64,000 nucleotides of DNA from Anaerobium acetethylicum (GTDB lineage Bacteria; Bacillota; Clostridia; Lachnospirales; Lachnospiraceae): contig NZ_FMKA01000001.1 of assembly GCF_900096945.1 (NCBI RefSeq), positions 248,001 to 312,000 of the forward strand. Direction: 5' to 3'. Every line of letters starts with the position of its first letter. Positions within the stretch are counted from its first letter, which is position 1. The notes below the pieces were generated by a model. It worked only from the letters and a program-made list of their open reading frames with translations, ran no database searches and was not told the origin of the DNA. A program made the translations under genes and the position numbers. Positions 1-7,836 of this stretch are shown here, piece after piece.

Positions 1-33
1 CAATACATTTAAATTACAAAGGAGATCTTCTAA

Positions 34-1098
34 ATGAATATAGTAGTTTTAGCAGGCGGATTAAGTACGGAAAGAGATGTATCGCTCATTACCGGAACGA
101 TGGTAAACAGAGCGCTTAAAAATAGAGGGCACAATACAATTTTGCTTGATGTTTTCTTGGGATATGGAGACGAAAACGATGATCTGAAAGATATATTCGA
201 ACATACCGATGAAATATCGGAATTGACGAGCAGTATCTGCGAAATGGAACCTGATATCAAGCAGGTAAAGGCTATGAGAAAAGATAAATCCGACTGTTTC
301 TTCGGACCAAACGTCCTTAACCTCTGTAAGATGGCTGACATTGTTTTTATGGCTTTACACGGCGAAAACGGCGAAAACGGAAAAATCCAGGCCGTATTCG
401 ACCTGTTTGGAATCAAATATACTGGAACCGGATATCTGAGCAGCGCTATCGCGATGGACAAAGGCATTTCTAAGAAAATGTTTGTTGCTGCCGGAATACC
501 TACTCCCGGAGGATTTACCTTAAAGAAAGACGGCAAAGGTACCGGAAACCAGAATTCCGAGCTTTCTTATCCTAGAGTTGTAAAACCATGCTGCGGCGGA
601 TCCAGCATCGGAGTATACATGGTAAACACGGAAGACGAATATATCAAGGCTGTCGAATCGGCTTTCCAATACGAGGATGAAATAGTAGTGGAAGAATGCA
701 TAAAAGGAAGAGAATTCTCAGTAGGTGTGATAAATGGAAAAGCCCTTCCTGTCATCGAAATTGCACCTGTGCAGGGATTCTATGACTATAAGAACAAATA
801 TCAGGCCGGAAGCGCTATCGAAACATGTCCTGCAGAACTTTCAGATGATATCACTTCTAAAATGCAGCATTATGCAGAACAGGTATGTGAAGTACTCGGA
901 CTTGATACCTATGCCAGAATGGATTTCCTTCTTGATGGCAATGATCATATGTACTGCCTGGAAGCAAACACGCTGCCTGGAATGACCCCTACAAGCCTGC
1001 TCCCCCAGGAGGCTAAGGTAGTCGGCATGTCTTTCGAGGATCTTTGCGAAAAAATCATCGAAGTTTCTTTTTTGAAATACGCGAAGGCTGATCAATAG
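34..1098 (+). CDS. ddl: D-alanine--D-alanine ligase
   Basis: Joins two D-alanines with ATP to make the dipeptide that MurF adds to the peptidoglycan precursor in the cytoplasm. The 354-residue length is normal. The N-terminal GG-x-S-x-ER-x-VS motif (residues 8-16) is present, as is the ATP-grasp loop KPCCGGSSIGV near residue 184. The C-terminal EANTLPGMTPTS segment near residue 310 carries the metal- and substrate-binding residues. The ATG at 34 follows AAAGGAGA at 19-26. murF lies downstream on the same strand, so the two consecutive steps of the pathway are neighbours. A 180-bp gap holding a dispersed repeat separates them. Family assignment is firm; whether a promoter or another gene lies upstream cannot be seen. 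Confidence 0.96.
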   Translation: MNIVVLAGGLSTERDVSLITGTMVNRALKNRGHNTILLDVFLGYGDENDDLKDIFEHTDEISELTSSICEMEPDIKQVKAMRKDKSDCFFGPNVLNLCKMADIVFMALHGENGENGKIQAVFDLFGIKYTGTGYLSSAIAMDKGISKKMFVAAGIPTPGGFTLKKDGKGTGNQNSELSYPRVVKPCCGGSSIGVYMVNTEDEYIKAVESAFQYEDEIVVEECIKGREFSVGVINGKALPVIEIAPVQGFYDYKNKYQAGSAIETCPAELSDDITSKMQHYAEQVCEVLGLDTYARMDFLLDGNDHMYCLEANTLPGMTPTSLLPQEAKVVGMSFEDLCEKIIEVSFLKYAKADQ

Positions 1099-1111
1099 CA
1101 GTAAAATAAAG

Positions 1112-1253
1112 TAACTGTTCAGAAACCCTGTCTCGCAAGGCGTTTTTATGCTGAATTTGCATAAAAACCCGAGACATGCACGCTCCAAATTGCTGTTTTG
1201 CAATTTGTGCGCATCATATGTGACTATGAAGGACGTAGTCCTTAATAGTCACA
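1112..1253. repeat. Three-hairpin intergenic repeat, full copy A
   Basis: Fills the ddl-murF gap. Hairpin 1: TGTCTCG (1129-1135) pairs with CGAGACA (1170-1176), enclosing GTTTTTATG/CATAAAAAC. Hairpin 2: CAAATTGC/GCAATTTG around 1185-1208. Hairpin 3: a near-perfect palindrome at 1219-1253 with arms TGTGACTAT.AAGGAC and apex GTA. Related copies or fragments occur at 41401, 42268, 52290, 38604, 57249 and 61673. It is a non-coding, probably mobile or REP-like element; it could also act on the ddl or murF transcript. Confidence 0.75.
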
Positions 1254-1280
1254 AAATAAATGATAAGAGGTATGAGAAGT

Positions 1281-2666
1281 ATGAGATATATGAAGAACAT
1301 GACATTGTCAAACATTGCAAATGCCTGTAACGGTAAGTACTACGGACCTGAAAACAAAAAGGAGACTTGCGTTTCCGGCATAGCAATAGACAGCAGAAAG
1401 GTCGGAGAGAATTTTCTTTTCGTCCCGATAAAGGGCGAAAAGGTTGACGGGCATGCTTTTATCCCAAATGTGTTCGAAAACAAGGCAGCATGCACCCTCA
1501 CCGAACATCCGCTCGATGAGTCAGCGAATCCATTTATCCTTGTAGAATCGTGTGCGCAGGCCTTAAAAGATCTTGCAGAGTACTACAGAAGCGTACTTGA
1601 TATAAAAGTGGTAGGCATTGCAGGCAGCGTCGGGAAGACCAGCACCAAGGAAATGGTAGCTTCCGTACTCAGCCAGAAATACAGCGTGCTTAAAACGGAA
1701 GGCAATTTCAATAACGAAATTGGGCTTCCTCTCACGATTTTCAATATTACAGATGAACATGATATTGCCGTTGTTGAGATGGGAATCAGTGATTTCGGCG
1801 AGATGCACCGCTTGGCAAAAGTTGCAAAACCTGATATATGTATCATAACCAATATCGGATTCTGCCACCTGGAAAATCTGAAGAGCCGTGAAGGCATACT
1901 CAAGGCAAAATCTGAAATTTTTGATTTTCTTACACCTGACGGCAAAATAATCCTTAACGGAGATGATGACCTGCTCAGCGCAATTTCCGAAGTGAATGGT
2001 GTTGTTCCGATATTCTTCAGCAAACAGAAACAGGAAGGAGTATATGCAGACAACATTGAAAATCTCGGACTTGATGGCACAAAATGTTCTATTCATTTCA
2101 AGGAATCCAGCATTGACGTGCATATTCCCATTCCCGGACTCTTCATGGTTGATAATGCGCTAACAGCCTTTGCAGCCGGTAAATTGCTGGGGCTCAGCGA
2201 CGAGCAGATAAGATACGGAATTCATGCAGTGAATTCAGCAAGCGGAAGAACAAATCTGATTAAAACGGAATTTATTACAATCATAGACGATTGCTACAAT
2301 GCGAATCCTGTTTCTATGAAAGGAGCGATCGACGTGCTTAGCCATGCTGAAGGCAGGAAAATCGCCGTACTTGGCGATATGTTCGAACTTGGGAAGGATG
2401 AAGCCAGCCTTCACTACAGCGTAGGCCTTCATGTAGCGGATAAAGAGATCGATCTCGTTATCTGCGTTGGAAAGCTTGCATCTAACATTGCTAAGGCATT
2501 AAGGGACAAGAGCAGCCTCTGTGAGGTTCTGGAATTCATCAGCAAGGACACGATGCTTGAACAACTGGAGAGCCTTATAAAAGCAGGAGATACTATACTC
2601 GTAAAGGCATCCCATGCAATGGGATTTGACGAGATCGTATCAAAATTAAAGACTGTCAGGGCGTAA
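1281..2666 (+). CDS. murF: UDP-N-acetylmuramoyl-tripeptide--D-alanyl-D-alanine ligase
   Basis: Adds D-Ala-D-Ala to UDP-MurNAc-tripeptide, the last cytoplasmic step of peptidoglycan precursor synthesis. The Mur ligase P-loop GSVGKTSTKE lies near residue 115 and the GNFNNEIGLP substrate segment follows. The central NGDDD and DDCYNANP motifs and the C-terminal GDMFELG motif (about residue 365) are all present. Several ATGs cluster at 1260-1299. The start at 1281 is preferred because AAGAGG at 1265-1270 sits 10 nt upstream, giving 461 residues; 1260 and 1272 have no usable ribosome site. It sits downstream of ddl. A strong hairpin at 2727-2774 ends the convergent murF and glnK transcripts. Confidence 0.96.
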   Translation: MRYMKNMTLSNIANACNGKYYGPENKKETCVSGIAIDSRKVGENFLFVPIKGEKVDGHAFIPNVFENKAACTLTEHPLDESANPFILVESCAQALKDLAEYYRSVLDIKVVGIAGSVGKTSTKEMVASVLSQKYSVLKTEGNFNNEIGLPLTIFNITDEHDIAVVEMGISDFGEMHRLAKVAKPDICIITNIGFCHLENLKSREGILKAKSEIFDFLTPDGKIILNGDDDLLSAISEVNGVVPIFFSKQKQEGVYADNIENLGLDGTKCSIHFKESSIDVHIPIPGLFMVDNALTAFAAGKLLGLSDEQIRYGIHAVNSASGRTNLIKTEFITIIDDCYNANPVSMKGAIDVLSHAEGRKIAVLGDMFELGKDEASLHYSVGLHVADKEIDLVICVGKLASNIAKALRDKSSLCEVLEFISKDTMLEQLESLIKAGDTILVKASHAMGFDEIVSKLKTVRA

Positions 2667-2726
2667 CACAGATGCGTCAGGGCAAAGCTAATGCCGCTTG
2701 CCCAAAGCAGGACTCAGCTATACGAT

Positions 2727-2774
2727 GAGAAGCCGTTCACATCCATTAAAACTAATGAATGTGAACGGCTTCTC
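2727..2774. terminator. Bidirectional hairpin between murF and glnK
   Basis: A 16-bp perfect stem (GAGAAGCCGTTCACAT and its complement), extended by a CATT/AATG pairing, lies between the convergent 3' ends of murF and glnK. Neither side has a long T-run, so termination may be hairpin-driven. Only the pairing is directly seen. Confidence 0.7.
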
Positions 2775-2822
2775 TTAAAATCAATACCAAATCCAAAGCT
2801 TACTCTTTTATTTTAATGAGAT

Positions 2823-3173
2823 TTACAGAGCAGCTTTTCCTTCGGCTCCGTCGCTTATTCTTATAACGTTCTCAACATCATAAACAAATATTTTTCCATC
2901 GCCAATCTGGCCTGTATGAAGAACCGCTTTTGCAGTTTCAAGAACTTTTTCCAGTGGTACATTGGCAATTACGATTTCAATCTTTACTTTAGGAAGAAGC
3001 TTGATATCGACTGCAGTGCCTCTATAATATTCTTTGTGGCCTTTCTGAACACCGCATCCTAAAACACTCGAAACCGTCATTCCTGTAATATCAATTTTAT
3101 TCAGTGCATCCATCAGATCTTCCAGTTTGCTTTCTGATGTAAGAATGTCAACTTTTGTTATTTTATCGCTCAT
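2823..3173 (-). CDS. glnK: PII nitrogen regulatory protein
   Basis: Trimeric PII signal protein that senses ATP/ADP and 2-oxoglutarate and plugs AmtB when ammonium is plentiful. The 116 residues include the T-loop with KGHKEYYRG, then LPKVKIEI, and the C-terminal TGQIGDGKIFV nucleotide-binding signature. Aligned with E. coli GlnB, the position of uridylylated Tyr51 is valine (RGTAVDI) while Tyr46 is kept. Control by uridylylation therefore seems lost, as is common in Gram-positive bacteria; regulation would be by effector binding. Start follows GAGGAGG. It lies 90 bp after amtB, the usual pairing. The name glnK rather than glnB rests on this linkage. Confidence 0.95.
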   Translation of the reverse strand: MSDKITKVDILTSESKLEDLMDALNKIDITGMTVSSVLGCGVQKGHKEYYRGTAVDIKLLPKVKIEIVIANVPLEKVLETAKAVLHTGQIGDGKIFVYDVENVIRISDGAEGKAAL

Positions 3174-3263
3174 AAAATCCTCCTCACTTTTGGATAATTA
3201 TATCATATATCCTGTGCTTGTCAATTATTCATCTGATAATAAAAATCATCTGACGTCTGCCAT

Positions 3264-4505
3264 TTAGTGGAAAATGTTGTAGGCATTTTCACCGTGTAAT
3301 GCAACATCCAATCCTTCGGTTTCTTCTTCTTTGTTGATTCTCAATCTGGTTAATTTTCCGATAACCTTCAGGATAACAAAAGTTGCCACTGCAGCATAAA
3401 AGACAATTACAACGACTGCTATCATGTGGGATTTAAGCAGTTCCGCGCTGCCGTAAAACAGGCCGTCGGCTCCAGCAGGATTTACTGATTTCGTAGCAAA
3501 AAGGGCAGTTGCTATAGCACCCCAGATACCTCCGACACCATGACAGCCGAATGCATCCAGAGCGTCATCGTAGCCAAGTTTTGCCTTAAGGAAAACAATT
3601 GCGAAGAAGCTTGCAGCCCCGCCAATGAGACCGATTATAAACGCAGACATAGGTGTCACATATCCGGCACCCTGGGTTATGGCAACAAGTCCTGCGATAG
3701 CACCACTTATTGTACCAAGAGCAGTAGGTTTTTTATTGATGAGCCATTCACATATTACAAAGGAGATTGCACCTGCAGCTGCTGAAGTATTTGTAGTCAG
3801 GAACGCATTGACTGCTACACCGTTGACTGCAAGAGCACTGCCTGCATTGAATCCGAACCAGCCGAACCATAGGATTCCACCGCCAAGGATTGCCATAGGC
3901 AGATGATGTGGTTCCGGCCTCATCTTTTTTCGCTTACCTAACATGATCGCCGCAACAAGACCCGATATACCTGAATTGATCTCTACAACAAACCCGCCTG
4001 CGAAATCCAGAACCCCAAGTTTTTTTAACCATCCGGCATTTTCACCTGCACCACCCCAGACCCAATGGGCTATAGGATCATATACGAATGTGCTCCATAG
4101 AAGTATGAAGAGCAGGAAAGCAGGAAATCTCATTCGTTCTGCAAATCCGCCGGAAATGACAGCTGCCGTAATAACAGCAAACATCATCTGGAATATGACA
4201 AACAGCAGCTGCGGTATTGTCGTCGAATAGTCTGCATTCGGAAGCTCCCCGATATTACGAAGAAAAGCAAAATCGAGCCCGCCTATCAGTCCGTTTTTAT
4301 CTGGCCCGAAAGCAAGCGTGTATCCTATAAATATCCATTGAATCGATATGACAGCAAGAGCGGCATAGCTATGGAGTGTCGTACTCAATACATTTTTGCT
4401 TCGCACCATCCCTCCATAAAACAACGCAAGACCTGGTATCATCAACATGACCAAAGATGCGGCAAAGATTACAAACGCCATATCAGCTCCGTTTAATCCT
4501 TTCAT
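3264..4505 (-). CDS. amtB: Ammonium transporter Amt
   Basis: Trimeric membrane channel that imports ammonium. 413 residues with about eleven hydrophobic segments. The Phe-gate and S1-site region (AVISGGFAERMRF) and DFAGG (168-171) are present. The second pore histidine is present at H322 in DAFGCHGVGG. The first of the twin histidines is Glu175 in FVVEINSG, where most bacterial members have VVHIN. The same His-to-Glu change is known in the fungal Mep1 and Mep3 transporters. Start follows AAGGAGG. The gene heads the amtB-glnK operon and its 5' leader holds two tandem hairpins at 4560-4687, suggesting RNA-level nitrogen control. Confidence 0.96.
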   Translation of the reverse strand: MKGLNGADMAFVIFAASLVMLMIPGLALFYGGMVRSKNVLSTTLHSYAALAVISIQWIFIGYTLAFGPDKNGLIGGLDFAFLRNIGELPNADYSTTIPQLLFVIFQMMFAVITAAVISGGFAERMRFPAFLLFILLWSTFVYDPIAHWVWGGAGENAGWLKKLGVLDFAGGFVVEINSGISGLVAAIMLGKRKKMRPEPHHLPMAILGGGILWFGWFGFNAGSALAVNGVAVNAFLTTNTSAAAGAISFVICEWLINKKPTALGTISGAIAGLVAITQGAGYVTPMSAFIIGLIGGAASFFAIVFLKAKLGYDDALDAFGCHGVGGIWGAIATALFATKSVNPAGADGLFYGSAELLKSHMIAVVVIVFYAAVATFVILKVIGKLTRLRINKEEETEGLDVALHGENAYNIFH

Positions 4506-4559
4506 AACTAATCCTCCTTCAAATAATTGATAAATAGTACATTTAAAAATTCAAATAAA

Positions 4560-4687
4560 GACAAAGGCGCCTGATCGTAATAGAACATATAATTTCCATT
4601 ATTTCAGACGTCTTTGTCTTGTATGACATGATAAAGCGCCTGCAGATAATAGAATATTTAATTTCCATTACTACAGACGCCTTTGTC
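4560..4687 (-). promoter_or_regulatory. Two tandem long hairpins in the amtB leader
   Basis: Read on the minus strand, two related units of about 58 nt (4687-4630, then 4618-4560) precede amtB. In each, an outer stem of about 15 bp (GACAAAG.CG.CTG against its wobble-rich complement) encloses an 8-bp inner stem, UAAUGGAA/UUCUAUUA, and an 8-nt loop. The second is followed by UUUAUUU. The inner stem is identical in both copies. Likely a cis-acting nitrogen control element such as an attenuator or ANTAR-protein target; the exact class is inferred, not recognised. The rest of the 428-bp gap (4700-4933) is AT-rich and holds a weak hairpin after the recombinase gene (about 4825-4855). Confidence 0.7.
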
Positions 4688-4933
4688 TTTCTAAAATTGA
4701 ATTGTTTCAACTAGAATATATTTGATTTTCTTATAGTATAAATGCATTTTCAAGAAACAGCAATAGATTTTTATGATTTATTTCTGCAAATTTATTTGTT
4801 GCCGAATAAAAATTGAAAGCGGAAAAGGGACGCCACTCGCTGATACGCCCTTCGGAATCATATGCGTAATGATCCTGTTACTCTGTAGCTGCGCAATACT
4901 GATATTGAAAAAACGAAGAATGTTATAGTTTGG

Positions 4934-5986
4934 CTAATTCTTTTCCCGGAGTCTCACAAGATTCGCAGCGCTTCGCCTCCGGTCGTCCTCAATAGCCGCA
5001 TAATGCTTTTTGGTCGTATTTACGTCTGCATGGCCGAGTACATCAGCCACCAGATAGATGTCGCCTGTTTCCCTGTAGAGATTTGTTCCGTAGGTACTCC
5101 GCAGCTTATGAGGGGTTATATTTTTAAGCTGTGTTGCCAGCTTAGAATATTTCTTTACAAGGTTTTCGACCGAACGGACATTGATTCTTTTTTTCTGCAA
5201 TGAAAGAAAGAGAGCATTCTGGCTTCCTGTTTCGGCGATCATGCTGTTCCGGGTCTCAAGGTATTCTCTCAGGGCCTCCTCAACTTCATCTCCGAAGTAT
5301 AAGATGACTTCCTTGCCGCCTTTTCGTTTGATCTTCATTCCGTTGTTCTTGAAATCAATGTCATCAATATCAAGGCCCACACATTCTGATACACGAATGC
5401 CGGTTCCTAATAGTACAGTCAGTATCGCCATATCGCGTGTTTTCGTTTTGCCATGGAATTTCTGCTGTCCCTTAGTAAGCTTTTCTCCCTGCTCAGCCTC
5501 ATCAAGCATAATCGCAATCTCATCAATATCCAGACGTACTATGTTCTTTTCGTGGACTTTCGGCGTTTTCACAAGGGATGCAGGATTCTTCTCGATCATT
5601 TCCTTACGGTAATAGTAATTATAAAAAGAACGCAGGGAAGCAAGCTTACGCATTTTACCGCGTTCCCTGTTTACATGCTCATTACCGTCCTTGACGTAAT
5701 ACTTTAGATAATCAAGATATTCCTCGATATCCATGGGTTTGATCTGGTCAAGGAGCTCAAGAGGATAGCTTACTATTTCCATTTTATTGAATACCGGATT
5801 GTTCTCATGCAGGAATTCAAAGAAGACCCGAAGATCATAAGCATATGCAATACGTGTTCTGGATGACGTAGTCGGTTCGATGCCGCGGAAAAATTCCCCG
5901 CAGAATTTGGGAAGAGTGGCGATGATTTCCCGAAGTTTAAGGGCATTATCAATATTTACCTGTTCATCGTATGTATGTTCTTTCAT
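4934..5986 (-). CDS. Tyrosine-type site-specific recombinase (XerC/D-like)
   Basis: 350-residue tyrosine recombinase that cuts and rejoins DNA through a covalent phosphotyrosine. The N-terminal SAM-like core-binding domain spans about residues 20-130. The catalytic domain contains Arg in GTGIRVSE, Lys in KRKGGKE, HKLR, the second His in LGHADVNTTKKHY, and the nucleophile Tyr in that last motif, so the active site is complete. Start follows AAGGA. No phage or transposon genes, attachment-site repeats or tRNA lie next to it. Similar stand-alone Xer-like genes occur in many clostridial chromosomes, so it may be a resident housekeeping recombinase rather than an integrase. Its target is unknown. 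Confidence 0.9.
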   Translation of the reverse strand: MKEHTYDEQVNIDNALKLREIIATLPKFCGEFFRGIEPTTSSRTRIAYAYDLRVFFEFLHENNPVFNKMEIVSYPLELLDQIKPMDIEEYLDYLKYYVKDGNEHVNRERGKMRKLASLRSFYNYYYRKEMIEKNPASLVKTPKVHEKNIVRLDIDEIAIMLDEAEQGEKLTKGQQKFHGKTKTRDMAILTVLLGTGIRVSECVGLDIDDIDFKNNGMKIKRKGGKEVILYFGDEVEEALREYLETRNSMIAETGSQNALFLSLQKKRINVRSVENLVKKYSKLATQLKNITPHKLRSTYGTNLYRETGDIYLVADVLGHADVNTTKKHYAAIEDDRRRSAANLVRLREKN

Positions 5987-6141
5987 GGCATTATTCCTTA
6001 TTTCTTAATCGTATTTTTAATCCTTACTCTATTTATTATAACAAAAAATCCTGGATCTATCAGCAATTTAATGGAATCACATGCTTGTTTTTTAATAAAT
6101 GGAAAATTTTGTTCAAATCATAAAACAAGACAGTCAATCTG

Positions 6142-6150
6142 TGTTATAAT
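6142..6150 (+). promoter_or_regulatory. Extended -10 promoter, probable for the AI-2E gene
   Basis: TGTTATAAT (extended -10) at 6142-6150 with no clear -35, in the 334-bp gap between the divergent recombinase and permease genes. It would give a 5' leader of about 160 nt. The rest of the gap is AT-rich without a coding region. Confidence 0.5.
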
Positions 6151-6272
6151 TTATTATTGTAAAAAGGTGATCACAATTTTTCGAAACATTCTAATGAAAA
6201 ATTGGTGTTCTGATTTTCCTATTGCCTTCGACGCACTTTAGCAAAGTTTCTAATATCATACAATAACAGCGA

Positions 6273-6311
6273 AAGGAGAGTACCGGTACTATTCTGACAG
6301 GACGCCGGTGC
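6273..6311 (+). promoter_or_regulatory. Ribosome site separated from its start by a hairpin
   Basis: AAGGAGA at 6273-6279 is 41 nt from the ATG at 6321, with no ATG, GTG or TTG at normal spacing. Between them GTACCGG (6280-6286) can pair with CCGGTGC (6305-6311). Folding this 7-bp stem brings the ribosome site to about 9 nt from the ATG. Confidence 0.5.
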
Positions 6312-6320
6312 AGCAATCAA

Positions 6321-7619
6321 ATGAAATACCATTGGGACAAAAAATACTTATACTGGGGTGTCACATCTTTTATCGTAATAGCCTTAAGCATACTTTTCTA
6401 TTACGGGATCTTTCATATTAAAGTTCTTGGGAATGGATTGAGTGGTTTAGTCGGCATACTGATGCCAATTATTTACGGCCTGATCATAGGATATATACTA
6501 ACCCCTGTTGTGACTTTTCTGGAAAATAAGGTCTTTTTCAGGCTGGCAAAAAGACTCAAAATCAACAGGAGCAGCAATTTCGAAAAACGAGTGAGAAGCA
6601 TCAGCATCGTACTAACACTGCTGGCAATGCTGCTCATCATATATGGTCTTCTTAATCTGCTGATTCCACAGCTCATAAAGAGCATACAAACGATTATACA
6701 AGGGTTTCCGGGATACTATAAGAATTTTCAGGAATGGTTTTCCAATGTTGTGGCAGGAAATTCAATACTGGAAAACAGTACCTCTGCAATGATCACAAAC
6801 GCTTCCGACTACTTCCAGTCATGGTTAAACGGTGATCTGCTTCCAAAAATCAACACCGCGCTTGTTCAGATTTCTACGGGATTCATGGATTTCGTCAATG
6901 TACTGAAAAATATGGTGATCGGAATCATTATTTCAATATATGTCATGAGCAGCAAGGAGACTTTCGCTGCTCAGGCTAAGAAGATCCTATATGCAGCAAT
7001 GGAACCGCATAAGGCAAATGATTTCATCAACAGCATGCGGTTCGTCAACAGGACCTTCATCAGATATATCAGCGGAGCCCTCACGGATTCAACCATAGTC
7101 GGGATCATATGCTTCATCGTAACATCTATTCTCGACATCCCTTACGGCGTACTGATCAGCGTTATCATAGGCTGCACGAATATCATCCCGTTCTTTGGAC
7201 CATATATCGGCGGCATTCCAAGCGCATTCCTCATATTGATGGTGGATCCGGTCAAATGCCTGTACTTCATCATATTTATCGTTCTGATGCAGCTTGTTGA
7301 CGGGAACATAATCGCACCCAAAATACTCGGCGATTCAACAGGATTATCAAGCTTCTGGGTCGTATTTGCAATTCTAATAGGCGGCGGCATATTCGGAATA
7401 CCGGGAATGTTTATAGGGGTCCCTGTTTTTGCCGTCATTTATGCCTTTGTCAGGCTGATGGTTGATAAAGCCCTAAAATCGAGACGGTTTCCAGAAGACA
7501 CCGCCAGTTATTTGGATTTGGAAAGAATCGATACTATTACCCATGAGTTTATCAGATCAGAAGCCCCAGGCTCTGCGAAAAAGGAGATTGAAACGGACCA
7601 GGAAGAGAAAAAGGAATGA
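6321..7619 (+). CDS. AI-2E family transporter (PerM/YdiK-like permease)
   Basis: Integral membrane protein of the AI-2E transporter family (PF01594), whose members include TqsA and the Na+/H+ antiport-like proteins. The substrate here cannot be told. Two N-terminal membrane segments (about 10-60) are followed by a basic loop and another segment near 95-115. A soluble stretch follows to about 200, then a cluster of hydrophobic segments in the C-terminal half (240-390). The family-typical IPFFGPYIGGIP motif lies near residue 290. The tail is charged (EKKE). No usable ribosome site lies directly before the ATG; see the hairpin at 6280-6311. The promoter of the next gene (RT) lies about 60 bp after the stop. 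Confidence 0.9.
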   Translation: MKYHWDKKYLYWGVTSFIVIALSILFYYGIFHIKVLGNGLSGLVGILMPIIYGLIIGYILTPVVTFLENKVFFRLAKRLKINRSSNFEKRVRSISIVLTLLAMLLIIYGLLNLLIPQLIKSIQTIIQGFPGYYKNFQEWFSNVVAGNSILENSTSAMITNASDYFQSWLNGDLLPKINTALVQISTGFMDFVNVLKNMVIGIIISIYVMSSKETFAAQAKKILYAAMEPHKANDFINSMRFVNRTFIRYISGALTDSTIVGIICFIVTSILDIPYGVLISVIIGCTNIIPFFGPYIGGIPSAFLILMVDPVKCLYFIIFIVLMQLVDGNIIAPKILGDSTGLSSFWVVFAILIGGGIFGIPGMFIGVPVFAVIYAFVRLMVDKALKSRRFPEDTASYLDLERIDTITHEFIRSEAPGSAKKEIETDQEEKKE

Positions 7620-7679
7620 TCAGGTCTGCCTCTGTGATACTTCTATGGAAGGTTTGCCTTGGTAAATTCGTTTAATAAA

Positions 7680-7708
7680 TTGACAATGGGAGTCTGCAAT
7701 ACTACAAT
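7680..7708 (+). promoter_or_regulatory. Sigma-A-type promoter of the reverse transcriptase locus
   Basis: TTGACA (7680-7685), a 17-bp spacer, then TACAAT (7703-7708). This is one mismatch from consensus with ideal spacing. The predicted start is at about 7714-7716, exactly where the inverted repeat of the leader begins. Confidence 0.75.
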
Positions 7709-7714
7709 AATGAT

Positions 7715-7836
7715 AAGGAAGAGAATACAATTCATTTGTACCTGCGGTTGGACGAAGCATATGCCAAACATGTTTTGCAGGTGACAGGCATATGTTCAGT
7801 CTGGTGGCTACGCCTTCAAAGGATTTTCTCTTCCTT
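7715..7836 (+). ncRNA. Structured leader / candidate ncRNA of the RT locus
   Basis: The predicted transcript starts with AAGGAAGAGAA (7715-7725), which pairs perfectly with TTCTCTTCCTT (7826-7836), closing 100 nt by an 11-bp helix. Inside, CATATGCC (7758-7765) pairs with GGCATATG (7787-7794). ACCTGC (7740-7745) can pair with GCAGGT (7777-7782) in the loop of that hairpin, which would make an H-type pseudoknot. No start codon with a ribosome site gives a convincing peptide. The RT ribosome site lies 3' of the closed structure. Role as template or cofactor RNA for the RT is inference from this layout. Confidence 0.55.
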
